A stretch of DNA of 64,000 nt from Mesorhizobium temperatum (GCF_002284575.1 NZ_NPKJ01000048.1:62001-126000), one strand, 5' to 3'. Shown: positions 34,685 to 44,413, counted from the first letter of the stretch. Notes: generated by a model not told the origin, from the sequence alone. A program made the numbers and translations.

Positions 34685-35504
34685 CCGTCGTCTCGGTTGG
34701 CGGCGTAGCCGTCGCCGACGGATCGAGAATCGGCTGCGTCGGCTGCGCTGCCGCGACAGGGGCTGGTGCCGGAGGCAGGCCGGAGAGACTGGGCGCCGGC
34801 CCGAAAATGCCCTTCCTCGCCGTACGCGCCTTCTCGCCGGCCTCGACGTAAGGGCCACCCTTGGCTGCGCGCGCCCAGCCGTTTTCGATCAACCACTGAC
34901 CGACATCCTGGTTGCCAACGCGGCATTCAGCGGCGATCAGGTCGCGGCCGCCTTCGGGCGGCACCGCGCAAACCACCGCCCGGCCGCGCAGGAAAGCACG
35001 GAACGCCGTTCGCGCCCGGCTGCCACACGTCCAGGACTTGCCGCCGTCGGCGCAAGTCTCGTCTTCCCTGACGATGTCGATACCCGAAATCGCGACCGAG
35101 TAGCCCTTGGCCTCGATCACACCGGCGGCCGGCGCAACCGGCTGGAACAGTTTTGTCCCGTTCCAGTCGTCGGGCATTTTCAATTTCGGCGGTTTGGGCG
35201 GTCTGGCCAGCGCCAGGTCACTCAGCGGCGCGCGCGGCTCGACCCGTTCAAGCTCTTCGGGCTGAAGCTGCGGCGGCGCGACGACCTCAGGATCGATGGC
35301 CCTGGAATGCACCTCCGGCCTTGCCACCTTGGGCTGAGGAATCGCGGCGGCGGCAGGCACTTCGGATTGCGCCGCCATGCCGGCCTGCGCCTGAGCTGCG
35401 ACGCGACCGTGTTCGCTATGCAGCACGGCGCGGCCACCGGCGGCGATCGCGGCCCCCATCGCTAGGATCGTCAACACCGCAGCGGCGGCATGAAGCGGGC
35501 GCAC
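34647..35504 (-). CDS. Thermonuclease-fold (SNase-like) exported protein
   Basis: A 285-residue protein with an N-terminal hydrophobic leader ([20 protein letters not shown]), a long Pro/Ala-rich linker, and an SNase-like domain from about residue 125 ([17 protein letters not shown]) to [12 protein letters not shown]. It ends in a second Pro/Thr/Ala-rich tail. Four cysteines (in ETCADGG, SWTCGS, VVCAVP and AECRVG) suggest disulfides. The usual nuclease residues of SNase (Arg-Asp-Thr-Glu cluster after the GID element) are not evident, so catalysis is doubtful. Its stop region overlaps lysS, and its start is nine bases downstream of the S24 regulator stop. Confidence 0.75.
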   Translation of the reverse strand: MRPLHAAAAVLTILAMGAAIAAGGRAVLHSEHGRVAAQAQAGMAAQSEVPAAAAIPQPKVARPEVHSRAIDPEVVAPPQLQPEELERVEPRAPLSDLALARPPKPPKLKMPDDWNGTKLFQPVAPAAGVIEAKGYSVAISGIDIVREDETCADGGKSWTCGSRARTAFRAFLRGRAVVCAVPPEGGRDLIAAECRVGNQDVGQWLIENGWARAAKGGPYVEAGEKARTARKGIFGPAPSLSGLPPAPAPVAAAQPTQPILDPSATATPPTETTATPPADQPAPSE

Positions 35505-35512
35505 CGGCGGCC

Positions 35513-36163
35513 TTACTGGCTTGCCCAGACAATCCGCGCCACCCAGTCAACATCGCGCATGGGGATGTCGCGGTCCGGGTGATCAGGATTGAGCGAGACC
35601 AGCATGATCGACTTCGCCGTCTGACGGTCCAGCACCTTGGCCATCACCTCACCGGCATTGGTCTTGACGACGACCCGGTCGCCCTTGCGGGTGGCAGCGC
35701 CCGGCTCGACGATCAGCACGTCGCCGTTGCGGTAGAGCGGCAGCATGGAATCGCCCTGGACCTGCAGCGCATAGGAGGTTTCGGTCGCCCGGGCCGGTAG
35801 CTCGATCAGGTCCCAGCCCTGCCCAGCGGGAAAGCCGGCATCGTCGAAGAAGCCGCCGGCGCCGGCCTGGGCGAAGCCGAGCAGCGGCACCGAAGACCTC
35901 TGTGCGGGCAGGGATCCGGGAACGGGCTTGCCCCGGCCTTCGACCAGTCCCGTGAATTCGTCGAGCGAGGCGCCCGTCGCCTCGATGATCTTGGCCAGCG
36001 ACTCGGTCGATGGCCAGCGCGGCCGCCCGTCCGAGGACAACCGCTTCGACTTGTTGAAGGCGGTAGAATCGAGGCCCGCGCGCTTCGCCAGCCCCGAGGC
36101 CGAGAGCGAATAGCGCTCGGCGAGAGCATCGATGGCGGCCCATACGCGGTCATGCGAGAGCAC
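35513..36163 (-). CDS. XRE/S24-type repressor with LexA-like peptidase domain
   Basis: A 216-residue CI-like regulator. The N-terminal helix-turn-helix spans about residues 8-70 (SLSASGLAKRAGLDSTAFNK and PRWPSTESLAKIIEATGASL). The C-terminal S24 domain has the Ala-Gly cleavage-type site in LGFAQAGAGG, the nucleophile serine in QVQGDSMLPLYRNGDVLIV, and the general-base lysine in VVKTNAGEVMAKVL. Self-cleavage after DNA damage is therefore possible. No phage genes are nearby, so it is a chromosomal regulator. The operator-like AGAACAG-N15-CTGTTCT lies 15-43 bases before its start, suggesting autorepression. Confidence 0.9.
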   Translation of the reverse strand: MLSHDRVWAAIDALAERYSLSASGLAKRAGLDSTAFNKSKRLSSDGRPRWPSTESLAKIIEATGASLDEFTGLVEGRGKPVPGSLPAQRSSVPLLGFAQAGAGGFFDDAGFPAGQGWDLIELPARATETSYALQVQGDSMLPLYRNGDVLIVEPGAATRKGDRVVVKTNAGEVMAKVLDRQTAKSIMLVSLNPDHPDRDIPMRDVDWVARIVWASQ

Positions 36164-36177
36164 TTTTGCTCTCCTTC

Positions 36178-36206
36178 AGAACAGGAAAAAATACCTTCTC
36201 TGTTCT
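36178..36206. promoter_or_regulatory. AGAACAG-N15-CTGTTCT operator candidate
   Basis: Perfect 7-bp inverted half-sites at 36178-36184 and 36200-36206 are spaced 22 bp start to start, about two DNA turns, just upstream of the S24 repressor gene. This fits binding of a repressor dimer to half-sites on one face of the helix. The intervening AT-rich bases could hold the -10 region. Confidence 0.6.
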
Positions 36207-36244
36207 AACCGGTGGCCGCGATCTTGTCCACCAAGAAGGCGGCG

Positions 36245-38464
36245 TCACGCCGCCTTCTTGGCCTCTCTCCTGGCATAGGGATCGAAGCGTTCGTAGAAAG
36301 TCTCGCCCTTCTCCGCCATGTCGAGCAGGAGCTTCGGCGCCTTGAACTCGGCGCCGTACTTCTTCTGCAGACCCTTGGCGATCTTGACGAATTTCTTTGC
36401 GCCGATGCCGTCGATGTAGGACAGCACGCCGCCGGTAAAGGGCGCGAAGCCGAAGGCGAGGATCGAGCCGACATCGGCTTCGCGCGGATCGGTGACAATG
36501 CCCTCCTCCATCACCCGGGCCGCCTCCAATGCAATGGTGACCAGGAGCCGCTGCTTCAGTTCCTCATAGTCGACCTTTTCAGGCGCCAACTGCGGATAGA
36601 AATCCTTCAGGCCCGGCCACAACTTCTTCTTCGCAGGCTTTTGCGGATAGTCGTAAAAACCCTTGCCGTTCTTGCGGCCAAAGCGGCCATGAGTATCGAC
36701 CAGCGTGTTGATCAGCGCCATCTGCTTCGGGTCGACCGCGCTTTCGCCGAGATCGCGCATGGTCTGCTTCATGATCTTCTGCGCGAGGTCGATCGCCGTT
36801 TCGTCCGTGAGCGCCAAAGGACCGACCGGCATGCCGGCGGCCTTCGCCGCATTCTCGATCATCGGCGCCGGAACGCCCTCGATGAGCATCTTGTAGGCTT
36901 CCGACATATAGCGCAGCACGCAGCGGTTGACGTAGAAGCCGCGCGTGTCGTTGACGACGATCGGCGTCTTCTTGATGGCGCGGACGAAGTCGATCGCGGT
37001 GGCCAGCGCCTTGTCGCCCGTCTTCTTGCCCAAAATGATCTCGACCAGCATCATCTTGTCGACCGGCGAGAAGAAATGGATGCCGATGAAATTCTTCGGC
37101 CGCGCCGAATTCTTCGCCAGCGACGTGATCGGGATGGTGGACGTATTCGACGCGAAGACCGCCGCCGGCTTCAGCATGGCCTCCGCCTTTTCGGTGGCGT
37201 CCTTCTTGACGCCCGAATCCTCGAACACCGCCTCGACCACCAGGTCGCAGCCTGCGAGGTCGGCATAGTCGGCCGTCGGCGTGATCAGCGACAGCAGCCT
37301 GTCCTTGTCCTCCGGCTTGGCGCGGCCCTTCCTGACCTGATCCGAGATCAGGCTGTCCGAATGCGCCTTGCCCTTGGCGGCAGCTTCCGTGTCGCGGTCG
37401 AGCAGCACCACCGGAATGCCGGCCTTGGCCGTAACATAGGCGATGCCGGCGCCCATGAAACCGGCGCCGAGCACGCCGATCTTCTTGAACTTGGTTTCCG
37501 GCACGCCGGCCGGGCGGCGTGCACCCTTGTTCAGTTCCTGCAACGACACGAACAGCGAGCGGATCATCGCCGCCGCTTCCCTGGTCTGCATGATCTCGGT
37601 GAAATAACGCTGCTCGATGCGCAAGGCGGTGTCGAACGGCACCAGCAGGCCTTCATAGACGCATTTCAAGATGGCGGCGGCAGCCGGATAGTTGCCATAG
37701 GTCTCGTGACGCAGGATGGCGATTGCCGGTGGCCACAGATTGGCGCCGGCCACCGAATAGATCGGGCCGCCGGGCAGCTTGAAGCCCTTCTCGTCCCACG
37801 GCGCCACCGGCTTTAAGCCATTTTTGATCATTGCCTTGGCGGTCTCGACCAGCTTCGCAGGCTCGGCGATCTCGTGGATCAGGCCCATCGACTTGGCCTT
37901 CTGCGGTGACAGCGTCTGGCCGGAGGTCAGCATCTGCAGCGCCTGCTGCTGGTCGGTCAGCCGCGGCACGCGCTGGGTGCCGCCGGCACCCGGGAAGATG
38001 CCGATCTTCACTTCGGGGAGCGCCATCTTGACCTTGTCGGAATCAGCCGCGACACGGCCATGGCAAGCGAGCGACAGTTCGAACGCGCCGCCCATGCAGG
38101 TGCCGTTGATCGCCGATACCCACGGCTTGCCCGAGGTTTCCAGCTTGCGAAACAGGCCGGTCATATAACCGGCATTTTCGAACAGCATCTTGGTCGCCTT
38201 GTCCAGGTCCTTGGCTTTGGCGGCTGCGAACTTCGACAGCATCTTCTGCAGCATGGTGATGTCTGCACCGCCGGAAAACGTATCCTTACCGGAGGTGATG
38301 ACCGCGCCTTTGATTGCTGCATCGCTCGCCACCTTGTCGACGATGGAATTCAGCTCCAGCATCGCCTCTTCGGTGAAAACGTTCATCGACCGGTCGGGCA
38401 TATCCCAGGTGATCAGCGCGATGCCATCGGCGTCAATGTCGAGGGTGAAATTGGTGTAGCTCAT
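36245..38464 (-). CDS. fadJ: Fatty-acid oxidation multifunctional enzyme (FadB/FadJ type)
   Basis: A 739-residue two-part enzyme. The N-terminal enoyl-CoA hydratase domain has both catalytic glutamates ([14 protein letters not shown] and [15 protein letters not shown]). The 3-hydroxyacyl-CoA dehydrogenase domain has the NAD-binding [20 protein letters not shown], the catalytic histidine region [19 protein letters not shown], and [19 protein letters not shown]. It performs hydration and NAD-dependent oxidation in beta-oxidation. ATG 38464 ([13 protein letters not shown]) is the natural start. It begins 14 bases after the thiolase stop and is the last gene of the operon. Confidence 0.96.
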   Translation of the reverse strand: MSYTNFTLDIDADGIALITWDMPDRSMNVFTEEAMLELNSIVDKVASDAAIKGAVITSGKDTFSGGADITMLQKMLSKFAAAKAKDLDKATKMLFENAGYMTGLFRKLETSGKPWVSAINGTCMGGAFELSLACHGRVAADSDKVKMALPEVKIGIFPGAGGTQRVPRLTDQQQALQMLTSGQTLSPQKAKSMGLIHEIAEPAKLVETAKAMIKNGLKPVAPWDEKGFKLPGGPIYSVAGANLWPPAIAILRHETYGNYPAAAAILKCVYEGLLVPFDTALRIEQRYFTEIMQTREAAAMIRSLFVSLQELNKGARRPAGVPETKFKKIGVLGAGFMGAGIAYVTAKAGIPVVLLDRDTEAAAKGKAHSDSLISDQVRKGRAKPEDKDRLLSLITPTADYADLAGCDLVVEAVFEDSGVKKDATEKAEAMLKPAAVFASNTSTIPITSLAKNSARPKNFIGIHFFSPVDKMMLVEIILGKKTGDKALATAIDFVRAIKKTPIVVNDTRGFYVNRCVLRYMSEAYKMLIEGVPAPMIENAAKAAGMPVGPLALTDETAIDLAQKIMKQTMRDLGESAVDPKQMALINTLVDTHGRFGRKNGKGFYDYPQKPAKKKLWPGLKDFYPQLAPEKVDYEELKQRLLVTIALEAARVMEEGIVTDPREADVGSILAFGFAPFTGGVLSYIDGIGAKKFVKIAKGLQKKYGAEFKAPKLLLDMAEKGETFYERFDPYARREAKKAA

Positions 38465-38478
38465 CGGTCTCTCTCCCG

Positions 38479-39687
38479 TCAGACGCGTTCGATGATCGTT
38501 GCGGTGCCCATGCCTGCGCCGATGCAAAGCGTCACCAGCGCGGTATTCAGGTTCCGGCGCTCCAGTTCGTCCAGCACCGTGCCGAAGATCATCGCGCCCG
38601 TGGCGCCGAGCGGATGGCCCATGGCGATGGCGCCGCCATTGACGTTGATCCTGTCATGCGAAATATCGAAAGCCTGCATGTAGCGCAGCACCACCGAGGC
38701 GAAAGCCTCGTTGAGTTCGAACAGATCGATGTCCGACAGCTTCATCCTGGCGCGCTTCAGCAGCTTCTCGGTCACGTCTACCGGACCGGTCAGCATCAGC
38801 ACCGGTTCCGAGCCGATATTGGCGAATGCACGGATGCGCGCGCGCGGCTTCAGGCCGATCGCCTTTCCGGCCTTCTTCGAGCCGAGCAGAACGGCCGCCG
38901 CGCCGTCGACGATGCCGGACGAATTGCCGGCGTGGTGGACGTGGTTGACCTCTTCCACCTCGGGATGCTTCTGCACCGCGACGGCATCGAAGCCGCCCAT
39001 TTCGCCGGGCATGACGAACGACGGGTTGAGTGCCGCCAGCGACTGCATATCGGTCGCAGGCCGCATGTGCTCATCGTGGTCGAGGATGGTCAGGCCATTC
39101 TGATCCTTGATCGAGATCACCGAATTCTTGAAGCGGCCCTCGCCCCAGGCTTTCGCAGCACGCTTCTGGCTCTCGACCGCATAGGCGTCGACGTCGTCGC
39201 GCGAAAAGCCGTATTTCGTGGCGATCAGATCGGCCGAGATGCCTTGCGGCACGAACCAGCCCGGCAGGCCAACCGAGGGGTCCATGAACCAGGCGCCGCC
39301 GGATGCGCCCATGCCGACGCGCGACATCGATTCGACACCGCCGGCGATGACAATCTCATCGGCGCCTTGCGCGATCTTGGCTGCACCGAAATTGATGGCG
39401 TCCAGCCCCGAGGCGCAGAAGCGCGAGATCTGCATGCCGGGCGCTTTCGTGTCGTAGCCCGCCTCGAAGGCGGCGGCGCGCGGAATGACAGACCCCGCCT
39501 CGCCGACCGGGTCGACGCAACCGAAGATGATGTCGTCGACGGTGCCGGTATCCAGCCCATTGCGGTCGCGGATCGCCTCGAGCACCTTGGCGCCGAGCCG
39601 TACTGCCGGCACCTCGTGCAGCGAGCCATCCTTCTTGCCCCTGCCGCGCGGCGTGCGCACGGCGTCATAGACATAAGCTTCGGCCAT
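38479..39687 (-). CDS. fadA: Acetyl-CoA C-acyltransferase (thiolase)
   Basis: A 402-residue thiolase that cleaves 3-ketoacyl-CoA at the end of each beta-oxidation cycle. Catalytic features are the nucleophilic cysteine in [14 protein letters not shown], the histidine in [18 protein letters not shown], and the second cysteine in [16 protein letters not shown]. The start [20 protein letters not shown] is a common thiolase N-terminus. It is co-directional with the OsmC gene upstream (17 bases apart) and with fadJ downstream. The FadJ/FadA order and spacing indicate a trifunctional-type complex. Confidence 0.96.
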   Translation of the reverse strand: MAEAYVYDAVRTPRGRGKKDGSLHEVPAVRLGAKVLEAIRDRNGLDTGTVDDIIFGCVDPVGEAGSVIPRAAAFEAGYDTKAPGMQISRFCASGLDAINFGAAKIAQGADEIVIAGGVESMSRVGMGASGGAWFMDPSVGLPGWFVPQGISADLIATKYGFSRDDVDAYAVESQKRAAKAWGEGRFKNSVISIKDQNGLTILDHDEHMRPATDMQSLAALNPSFVMPGEMGGFDAVAVQKHPEVEEVNHVHHAGNSSGIVDGAAAVLLGSKKAGKAIGLKPRARIRAFANIGSEPVLMLTGPVDVTEKLLKRARMKLSDIDLFELNEAFASVVLRYMQAFDISHDRINVNGGAIAMGHPLGATGAMIFGTVLDELERRNLNTALVTLCIGAGMGTATIIERV

Positions 39688-39704
39688 TGGTGATCTCCTG
39701 TGAT

Positions 39705-40160
39705 CTAGAATCGGGGTTCGACCACCACTTCGGTCCGCACCGAATTGGCGATGAAACAGGCGTCGTGCGCCTTGTGGTGAATGCTCTCGATCATAGCTAC
39801 GTCCGCGTCGCATTCGACGAGCGGGCGAAGGGTGACATGTGTGATGGCCGTGCGCCCTTCAGCATTCTTGGCCATCAGGCCTTCGGCTTCATCGTGATAA
39901 GATCGAACATTGAGCTTGGCACGTTTTGCAAAGTCCAAGAACCAGAGCATGTGGCAAGAAGAAAGCGAGGCGACGAACAGTTCTTCCGGATCAACGTTCT
40001 TTGCGTCGCTAAAAGGTGCTGGCACGACCGTCGGCGATGCGGAAGCGGAGACGACGGCGCCGCCATCAAAATGAAATTCATGGACCCGAGAATAGCGGCC
40101 GGACAGGAAATCGTCCCCTGGACCCGGTTTCCAACGCAGCTCGGCCAAATGCTTCGACAT
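39705..40160 (-). CDS. OsmC family protein
   Basis: A 151-residue OsmC/Ohr-fold protein, a thiol-dependent hydroperoxide reductase family acting in the cytoplasm. Two cysteines are placed as in the family: one in LFVASLSSCHMLWFLDFAK and one in HKAHDACFIANSV; the glutamate of DPEELFVASL is also conserved. It lies between an acyl-CoA dehydrogenase (8-base gap) and the thiolase (17-base gap), an unusual operon location. One reading is removal of peroxides or acyl hydroperoxides produced during fatty-acid oxidation. Confidence 0.9.
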   Translation of the reverse strand: MSKHLAELRWKPGPGDDFLSGRYSRVHEFHFDGGAVVSASASPTVVPAPFSDAKNVDPEELFVASLSSCHMLWFLDFAKRAKLNVRSYHDEAEGLMAKNAEGRTAITHVTLRPLVECDADVAMIESIHHKAHDACFIANSVRTEVVVEPRF

Positions 40161-40168
40161 GCGACCTC

Positions 40169-41338
40169 CTAAAGGCTCCGTCCAATGAGCAATTTCATGA
40201 TCTCGTTGGTGCCGCCGTAGATGCGCTGGACGCGGGCGTCGCGGAACATGCGGGCGATCGGATACTCATTCATGTAGCCATAGCCGCCATGCAATTGAAG
40301 GCACTCGTCGACGACTTTTCCCTGCAGGTCGGACAGCCAGTATTTGGCCATCGAGGCCGTCACCGGGTCGAGACCACCATTGATATGGCGGGCGACGCAG
40401 TCATTGTAGAAGACCCGGCCGATGGTCGCCTCGGTCTTCAGTTCGGCCAGCTTGAACTGGGTGTTCTGGAAATCGATAATCGCCTTGCCGAAGGCCTTGC
40501 GCTCCTTGACGTAGTCGATGGTCAGCGCCAGCGCCCGCTCGATCATGGCGATGGCGCCGGTGCCGATCTGCAGCCGCTCCTGCGGCAATTGCTGCATCAG
40601 CTGGACGAAGCCCTGGCCTTCCTCGTGGCCGAGCAGATTGGAGGTCGGCACGCGCATATCGTTGAAGAACAGTTCCGACGTGTCGTTGGCCTTGAGCCCG
40701 ATCTTGTCGAGGTTGCGGCCGCGCTCGAATCCTTCCACCTCGTCGGTCTCGACGACGATCAGCGAAGTGCCCTTGGCGCCCTTCTCCGGATCGGTCTTGG
40801 TGACGATTATGATGAAATTGGCGAGCTGGCCGTTGGTGATGAAGGTCTTCGAGCCGTTGACCTTATACTGGTTGCCATCCTTCTCGGCTCGCGTCTTGAC
40901 GCCCTGCAGGTCGGAGCCGGCGCCGGGCTCGGTCATGGCGATGGCGCCGATCAACTCGCCGGTCGCCAGTTTCGGCAGCCATTTCTTCTTCTGCTCCTCC
41001 GAGCCGTAGTGGAGGATGTAAGGGGCGACGATCGAATTATGCAGGCCGATGCCGAAACCATCGACGCCGACATGGCCGATCGCCTCGATGATGGCGCTCT
41101 CATGCGCGAATGTCCCGCCCGAACCGCCATATTCCTCCGGCATCGAGGCACAGAGCAGACCGGCCGCACCTGCCTTCAGCCAGCACTCGCGGTCGACCAT
41201 CTCGTTCTTCTCGAACTCGTCATAGCGCGGCGCGATCTCCTCCGACATGAAGCGGTGCGCCATGTCGTAGAGCATGCCGACCTCGTCCGCCGCCCAGGCG
41301 GGTTTGGGGAGGCCGAGGATTTCGGCGGGGTTGGTCAT
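40169..41338 (-). CDS. Acyl-CoA dehydrogenase
   Basis: A 389-residue FAD-dependent acyl-CoA dehydrogenase catalysing the first oxidation of beta-oxidation and passing electrons to ETF. Motifs include GAIAMTEPGAGSDLQGVKTR and KTFITNGQLANFIIIVTK around the flavin, QLPQERLQIGTGAIAMIERA, and QLHGGYGYMNEYPIARMFRD near the catalytic glutamate. The terminal VQRIYGGTNEIMKLLIGRSL has the conserved E following YGGTN. It starts downstream of a repeat-rich gap from the larger dehydrogenase gene and overlaps nothing. Confidence 0.96.
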   Translation of the reverse strand: MTNPAEILGLPKPAWAADEVGMLYDMAHRFMSEEIAPRYDEFEKNEMVDRECWLKAGAAGLLCASMPEEYGGSGGTFAHESAIIEAIGHVGVDGFGIGLHNSIVAPYILHYGSEEQKKKWLPKLATGELIGAIAMTEPGAGSDLQGVKTRAEKDGNQYKVNGSKTFITNGQLANFIIIVTKTDPEKGAKGTSLIVVETDEVEGFERGRNLDKIGLKANDTSELFFNDMRVPTSNLLGHEEGQGFVQLMQQLPQERLQIGTGAIAMIERALALTIDYVKERKAFGKAIIDFQNTQFKLAELKTEATIGRVFYNDCVARHINGGLDPVTASMAKYWLSDLQGKVVDECLQLHGGYGYMNEYPIARMFRDARVQRIYGGTNEIMKLLIGRSL

Positions 41339-41359
41339 GCTATTTCTCCCGCACCAACG

Positions 41360-41562
41360 CTCCCCTCGAGGGGAGGGTGGCCGCGAAGCGGCCGGGTGGG
41401 GTCGCCGGTAGCGTGCTCGATGTTATCTTTTACAACCTGCGCCATATGCCACGGCATTGCGATTATTCTCCTCCCAAGGCATGTCACCAGAATAGAGGTC
41501 GGCGCACTGCACGCAGGACCCCTCCCGGCCCTTCGGGCCACCCTCCCCTCGAGGGGGAGGGG
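41360..41562. repeat. Pair of inverted palindromic repeat elements
   Basis: The left element has the perfect 16-bp palindrome CTCCCCTCGAGGGGAG (41360-41375) and GGCCGC-gaa-GCGGCC (41379-41393). The right element, in opposite orientation, has GGCCC-ttc-GGGCC (41527-41539) and CTCCCCTCGAGGGGGAG up to 41562. About 130 bases lie between. They occupy the 234-base gap between two co-directional acyl-CoA dehydrogenase genes and may reduce read-through or mark mRNA processing. Confidence 0.75.
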
Positions 41563-41572
41563 AACGTCGAGC

Positions 41573-43369
41573 TTAGAACGCTTCCGCCGGCAGCGCCATT
41601 AGCGTGTCCGCGCCGCTGGAGATGCGGGCGAGGTGCGCCGACGTCTCCGGCATGATCCGCTCCATGAAGAAGCGCGCCGTCACCAGCTTGCTGTCGTAGA
41701 AGGCCGAAGAACCATTGGCGTCATTCGCCAATTTCGCCCCGGCTGCCTTGGCCATCTGCGCCCACATATAGCCCAGCGCCACCAGGCCGAAGAGATGCAT
41801 GTAGTCGGTCGAGGCGGCACCGGCGTTGTCGGGCTTGGCCATGCCGTTCTGCATCAGCCACATCGTCGCCGCCTGCAGATCGTTGAGGCCCTTCTTCAGC
41901 GCCTTGGTAAAGGGCGCCATCTTCTCGTCAGTGCGGTTCTCCTCGCAGAACTCGCCGACCTGCTTGAAGAAGGCCTGCACGGCGCGGCCGCCATTCAAGG
42001 CCAGCTTGCGGCCGACGAGGTCGAGCGCCTGGATGCCGTTGGCGCCCTCGTAGATCATGGCGATGCGGGCATCGCGCACGAACTGGCTCATGCCGTGTTC
42101 TTCGATATAGCCGTGGCCGCCGAACACTTGCTGCGCCATCACCGCGTGGTCGAAACCCTTGTCGGTGAGCACGCCCTTGACCACCGGCGTCATCAGCCCG
42201 GTGTAGTCGTCGGCGGCCTGGCGGTCCTTGTCGTCACTGGCACGGTGCGCGATGTCCGACTTGATCGCCGTCCACAGCGCCAGCGCGCGGCCGGCCTCGT
42301 TGAAGGCCTTCATGGTCATCAGGCTGCGGCGGATGTCGGGATGGACGATGATCGGATCGGCCTTCTTGTCCGGCGCCTTCGGCCCGGACAGCGAGCGGCC
42401 CTGCAGGCGATCCTTGGCATAGGACACAGCGTTCTGGTAGGCGACCTCCGACAGAGAGAGCCCTTGCAGGCCGACGCCGAGCCGGGCCTCGTTCATCATC
42501 GTGAACATGGCCTTCAGCCCGCCATTGGCGTCGCCGAGCAGCATGCCTTGCGCCTCGTCATAGTTCATGACGCAGGTCGAATTGCCATGGATGCCCATCT
42601 TCTCCTCGATCGAGCCGCAGGAGACGGTGTTCTTCTCGCCCGGATGGCCGGATGCATCGAGCTTGAGCTTCGGCACGATGAACAGCGAAATACCCTTCAC
42701 GCCTTCCGGTGCGCCCTCGATGCGGGCCAGCACCAGGTGGACGATGTTGTCCGACATGTCGTGCTCGCCGGCCGAGATGAAGATCTTCTGGCCTGAGATC
42801 CTGTAGGTGCCGTCGCCATTCGGAACCGCCTTGGTGCGCAGCAGGCCGAGATCGGTGCCGCAATGCGGCTCGGTCAGGTTCATGGTGCCGGTCCAGATGC
42901 CCCCGACCAGCTTCGGCAGCCATGTCGCCTTCTGCTCGTCGGTGCCATGGGTAATGATCGCCGCGATCGCGCCCTGCGTCAGGCCGGGATACATCATCAG
43001 CGACATGTTGGCCGAAACCATATATTCGGAAACAGCGGTATGCACCGCGTAAGGCAGACCCTGGCCGCCAAATTCGACGGGTGCGGCCAGCCCCATCCAG
43101 CCGCCATCGCGATACTGGTCGAAGGCCTCCTTGAAGCCTTTCGGCGTCGTCACCGAACCGTCGTCATGGCGCACGCAGCCTTCCATGTCGCCGACGCGGT
43201 TCAGCGGCTGCATGACATTTTCGGCGAGCTTGGCGCCTTCGGCGAGGATGGCCTCGACCACATCCGGCGTCGCGTCGGAAAATCCGGGAAGATTGGAATA
43301 GCGCTGGTAGCCCAGTACCTCGTTCAGCACGAACAGCGTGTCCTGGACCGGCGCCCTGTAGATCGGCAT
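41573..43369 (-). CDS. Large acyl-CoA dehydrogenase with C-terminal extension (DmdC/FadE-like)
   Basis: A 598-residue acyl-CoA dehydrogenase of the long family that includes 3-methylmercaptopropionyl-CoA dehydrogenase and many fatty-acyl-CoA dehydrogenases. The N-terminus [20 protein letters not shown] is diagnostic. It has [60 protein letters not shown] and the active-site region [20 protein letters not shown]. About 130 C-terminal residues form the extra helical domain. ATG 43369 is the family start. A MerR operator with promoter-like elements lies 99-120 bases upstream, so this gene probably heads the regulated transcript. Confidence 0.95.
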   Translation of the reverse strand: MPIYRAPVQDTLFVLNEVLGYQRYSNLPGFSDATPDVVEAILAEGAKLAENVMQPLNRVGDMEGCVRHDDGSVTTPKGFKEAFDQYRDGGWMGLAAPVEFGGQGLPYAVHTAVSEYMVSANMSLMMYPGLTQGAIAAIITHGTDEQKATWLPKLVGGIWTGTMNLTEPHCGTDLGLLRTKAVPNGDGTYRISGQKIFISAGEHDMSDNIVHLVLARIEGAPEGVKGISLFIVPKLKLDASGHPGEKNTVSCGSIEEKMGIHGNSTCVMNYDEAQGMLLGDANGGLKAMFTMMNEARLGVGLQGLSLSEVAYQNAVSYAKDRLQGRSLSGPKAPDKKADPIIVHPDIRRSLMTMKAFNEAGRALALWTAIKSDIAHRASDDKDRQAADDYTGLMTPVVKGVLTDKGFDHAVMAQQVFGGHGYIEEHGMSQFVRDARIAMIYEGANGIQALDLVGRKLALNGGRAVQAFFKQVGEFCEENRTDEKMAPFTKALKKGLNDLQAATMWLMQNGMAKPDNAGAASTDYMHLFGLVALGYMWAQMAKAAGAKLANDANGSSAFYDSKLVTARFFMERIMPETSAHLARISSGADTLMALPAEAF

Positions 43370-43467
43370 GCGTTTCCTCCACCATGCGGCCTTGGCTCCG
43401 AAATCAAGCCCCAAAAAATGAATCAGGGACAGCATGCGGACCAATGTTCAGGTCGGGATAGCAAAAG

Positions 43468-43489
43468 TTGACGTTTGCGTAAACGTCAA
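43468..43489 (-). promoter_or_regulatory. MerR-type operator/promoter of the acyl-CoA dehydrogenase gene
   Basis: TTGACGTTT-N4-AAACGTCAA is a perfect 9-bp dyad. On the minus strand TTGACG can serve as the -35 element, with a weak -10-like TTGCTA or TGCTAT 19-20 bases further on. That is the over-long spacing on which MerR-family activators work. A related site lies upstream of the merR gene itself. The rest of this 309-base gap holds the merR terminator hairpin. Confidence 0.7.
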
Positions 43490-43603
43490 TTTTTGATGTG
43501 GCAAATTTTTCCCGGGGCCTCACCCGCGAGCGTAGCGGCGCTACACCATTGAAACCAGTGCGGAACGATTGAAATGTATTCATCCCGACGCAGCCGGAAG
43601 GCA

Positions 43604-43637
43604 GAAAGAGCCGCGCGGCCAACGCCACGCGGCTCTC
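43604..43637 (-). terminator. Terminator-like hairpin after merR
   Basis: GAGCCGCG (43608-43615 on the plus strand) and CGCGGCTC (43628-43635) form an 8-bp stem with a 12-base loop. On the minus strand it is followed by TTTC. It lies about 40 bases after the merR stop and separates merR from the beta-oxidation transcript. Confidence 0.65.
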
Positions 43638-43678
43638 GTTCGTCAGAAGGCCGTTCACCGGAAGCCGGCGAGGCCGAA

Positions 43679-44140
43679 TTATCCGGCGGCGCTGGCCTGC
43701 GGCGCCGAACGTTCGATCAACATCTGACGCACCGCCGCCATCGAGTTGCTCAACTCGTTGATGGCATCGTCGATCAGCGCCCGCTGCTTCTGCAGACGGG
43801 CAAGCTGCTTCTCCGACTTGTCGAGCGCCAGTCGCAACTGCTTGGTGTTGGAGCCAGTCGGGTCATACAGATCCATCATCTGCTTGACGTCGCGCAGCGA
43901 GAATCCGACCTTGCGGCCGAGCAGGATCAGCTTCAGCCGCGCCTTGTCGCGTCGCGTGTAGAGACGGGTCGAGCCGTCGCGCTGCGGAGTGAGAAGACCC
44001 TTGTCCTCGTAGAAACGCAGCGTGCGCAGCGTTACTCCGTATTTCTTGGCCATCTCGCCGATGCGGACAAGATCCTCGCCTGCTTTGTCAGACATGTCAT
44101 TGGTATTGGCCGCGGCTTCGCCGGGCGAAACAAGTTTCAT
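43679..44140 (-). CDS. MerR family regulator of acyl-CoA metabolism (LiuR-like)
   Basis: A 153-residue MerR protein. The N-terminal helix-turn-helix is VRIGEMAKKYGVTLRTLRFY followed by the wing EDKGLLTPQRDGSTRLYTRR. A long dimerisation helix ends the protein (LRLALDKSEKQLARLQKQRA). There is no metal-binding cysteine cluster, which fits the LiuR branch that controls branched-chain amino-acid and fatty-acid degradation. The matching operators before this gene and before the first beta-oxidation gene support that role. Start ATG 44140 is chosen; ATG 44095 (MSDKAGED) is a possible shorter start. Confidence 0.88.
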   Translation of the reverse strand: MKLVSPGEAAANTNDMSDKAGEDLVRIGEMAKKYGVTLRTLRFYEDKGLLTPQRDGSTRLYTRRDKARLKLILLGRKVGFSLRDVKQMMDLYDPTGSNTKQLRLALDKSEKQLARLQKQRALIDDAINELSNSMAAVRQMLIERSAPQASAAG

Positions 44141-44265
44141 GGTCACTGGCTTTCCCCATCTGGTGGCGCCGCGGTCCCGGACCTTGCGTCGCCTGAGCGG
44201 AAGCGGGGGCGTGCTTCCACTCGTGGTTTCAACAAACAAATCGCAAACGGCACAGTCTGTGCACC

Positions 44266-44281
44266 TTTACGTTTACGTCAA
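44266..44281. promoter_or_regulatory. Second MerR operator, upstream of merR
   Basis: TTTACGT-TT-ACGTCAA is a 7-bp dyad with one mismatch and a 2-base spacer, the same half-site as in 43468-43489. It is about 125 bases before the merR start and fits autoregulation. The remaining part of the 477-base merR-podJ gap is moderately AT-rich after 44390 and holds the podJ promoter region. Confidence 0.6.
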
Positions 44282-44399
44282 TTCTATACCGATAGCCGCC
44301 TCACGAAGCAAGGGCGTTGTGGGGGAGGAACTTTTTGCCGCATCCGCCAGCGCATGGCCCGGCGGCGCTTAGGCGGCCCGCCAACAACGTTGTAACTTC

Positions 44400-44413
44400 T
44401 TAAGCTTAGTTAA
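44400..44413. promoter_or_regulatory. CtrA-like TTAA-N6-TTAA motif upstream of podJ
   Basis: TTAA at 44400-44403 and at 44410-44413 flank six bases. The CtrA consensus has a seven-base gap, so this is one base short. It lies about 205 bases before podJ, a cell-cycle-controlled polarity gene in Caulobacter. Weak but worth noting. Confidence 0.3.

Noticed and set aside
36212..37816. 534-codon plus-strand frame opposite fadJ
   Set aside because: Antisense to an intact two-domain beta-oxidation enzyme, and no recognisable motifs.
40016..41602. 528-codon plus-strand frame opposite the acyl-CoA dehydrogenase and a repeat region
   Set aside because: Runs through both coding and repeat DNA and shows only shadow composition.
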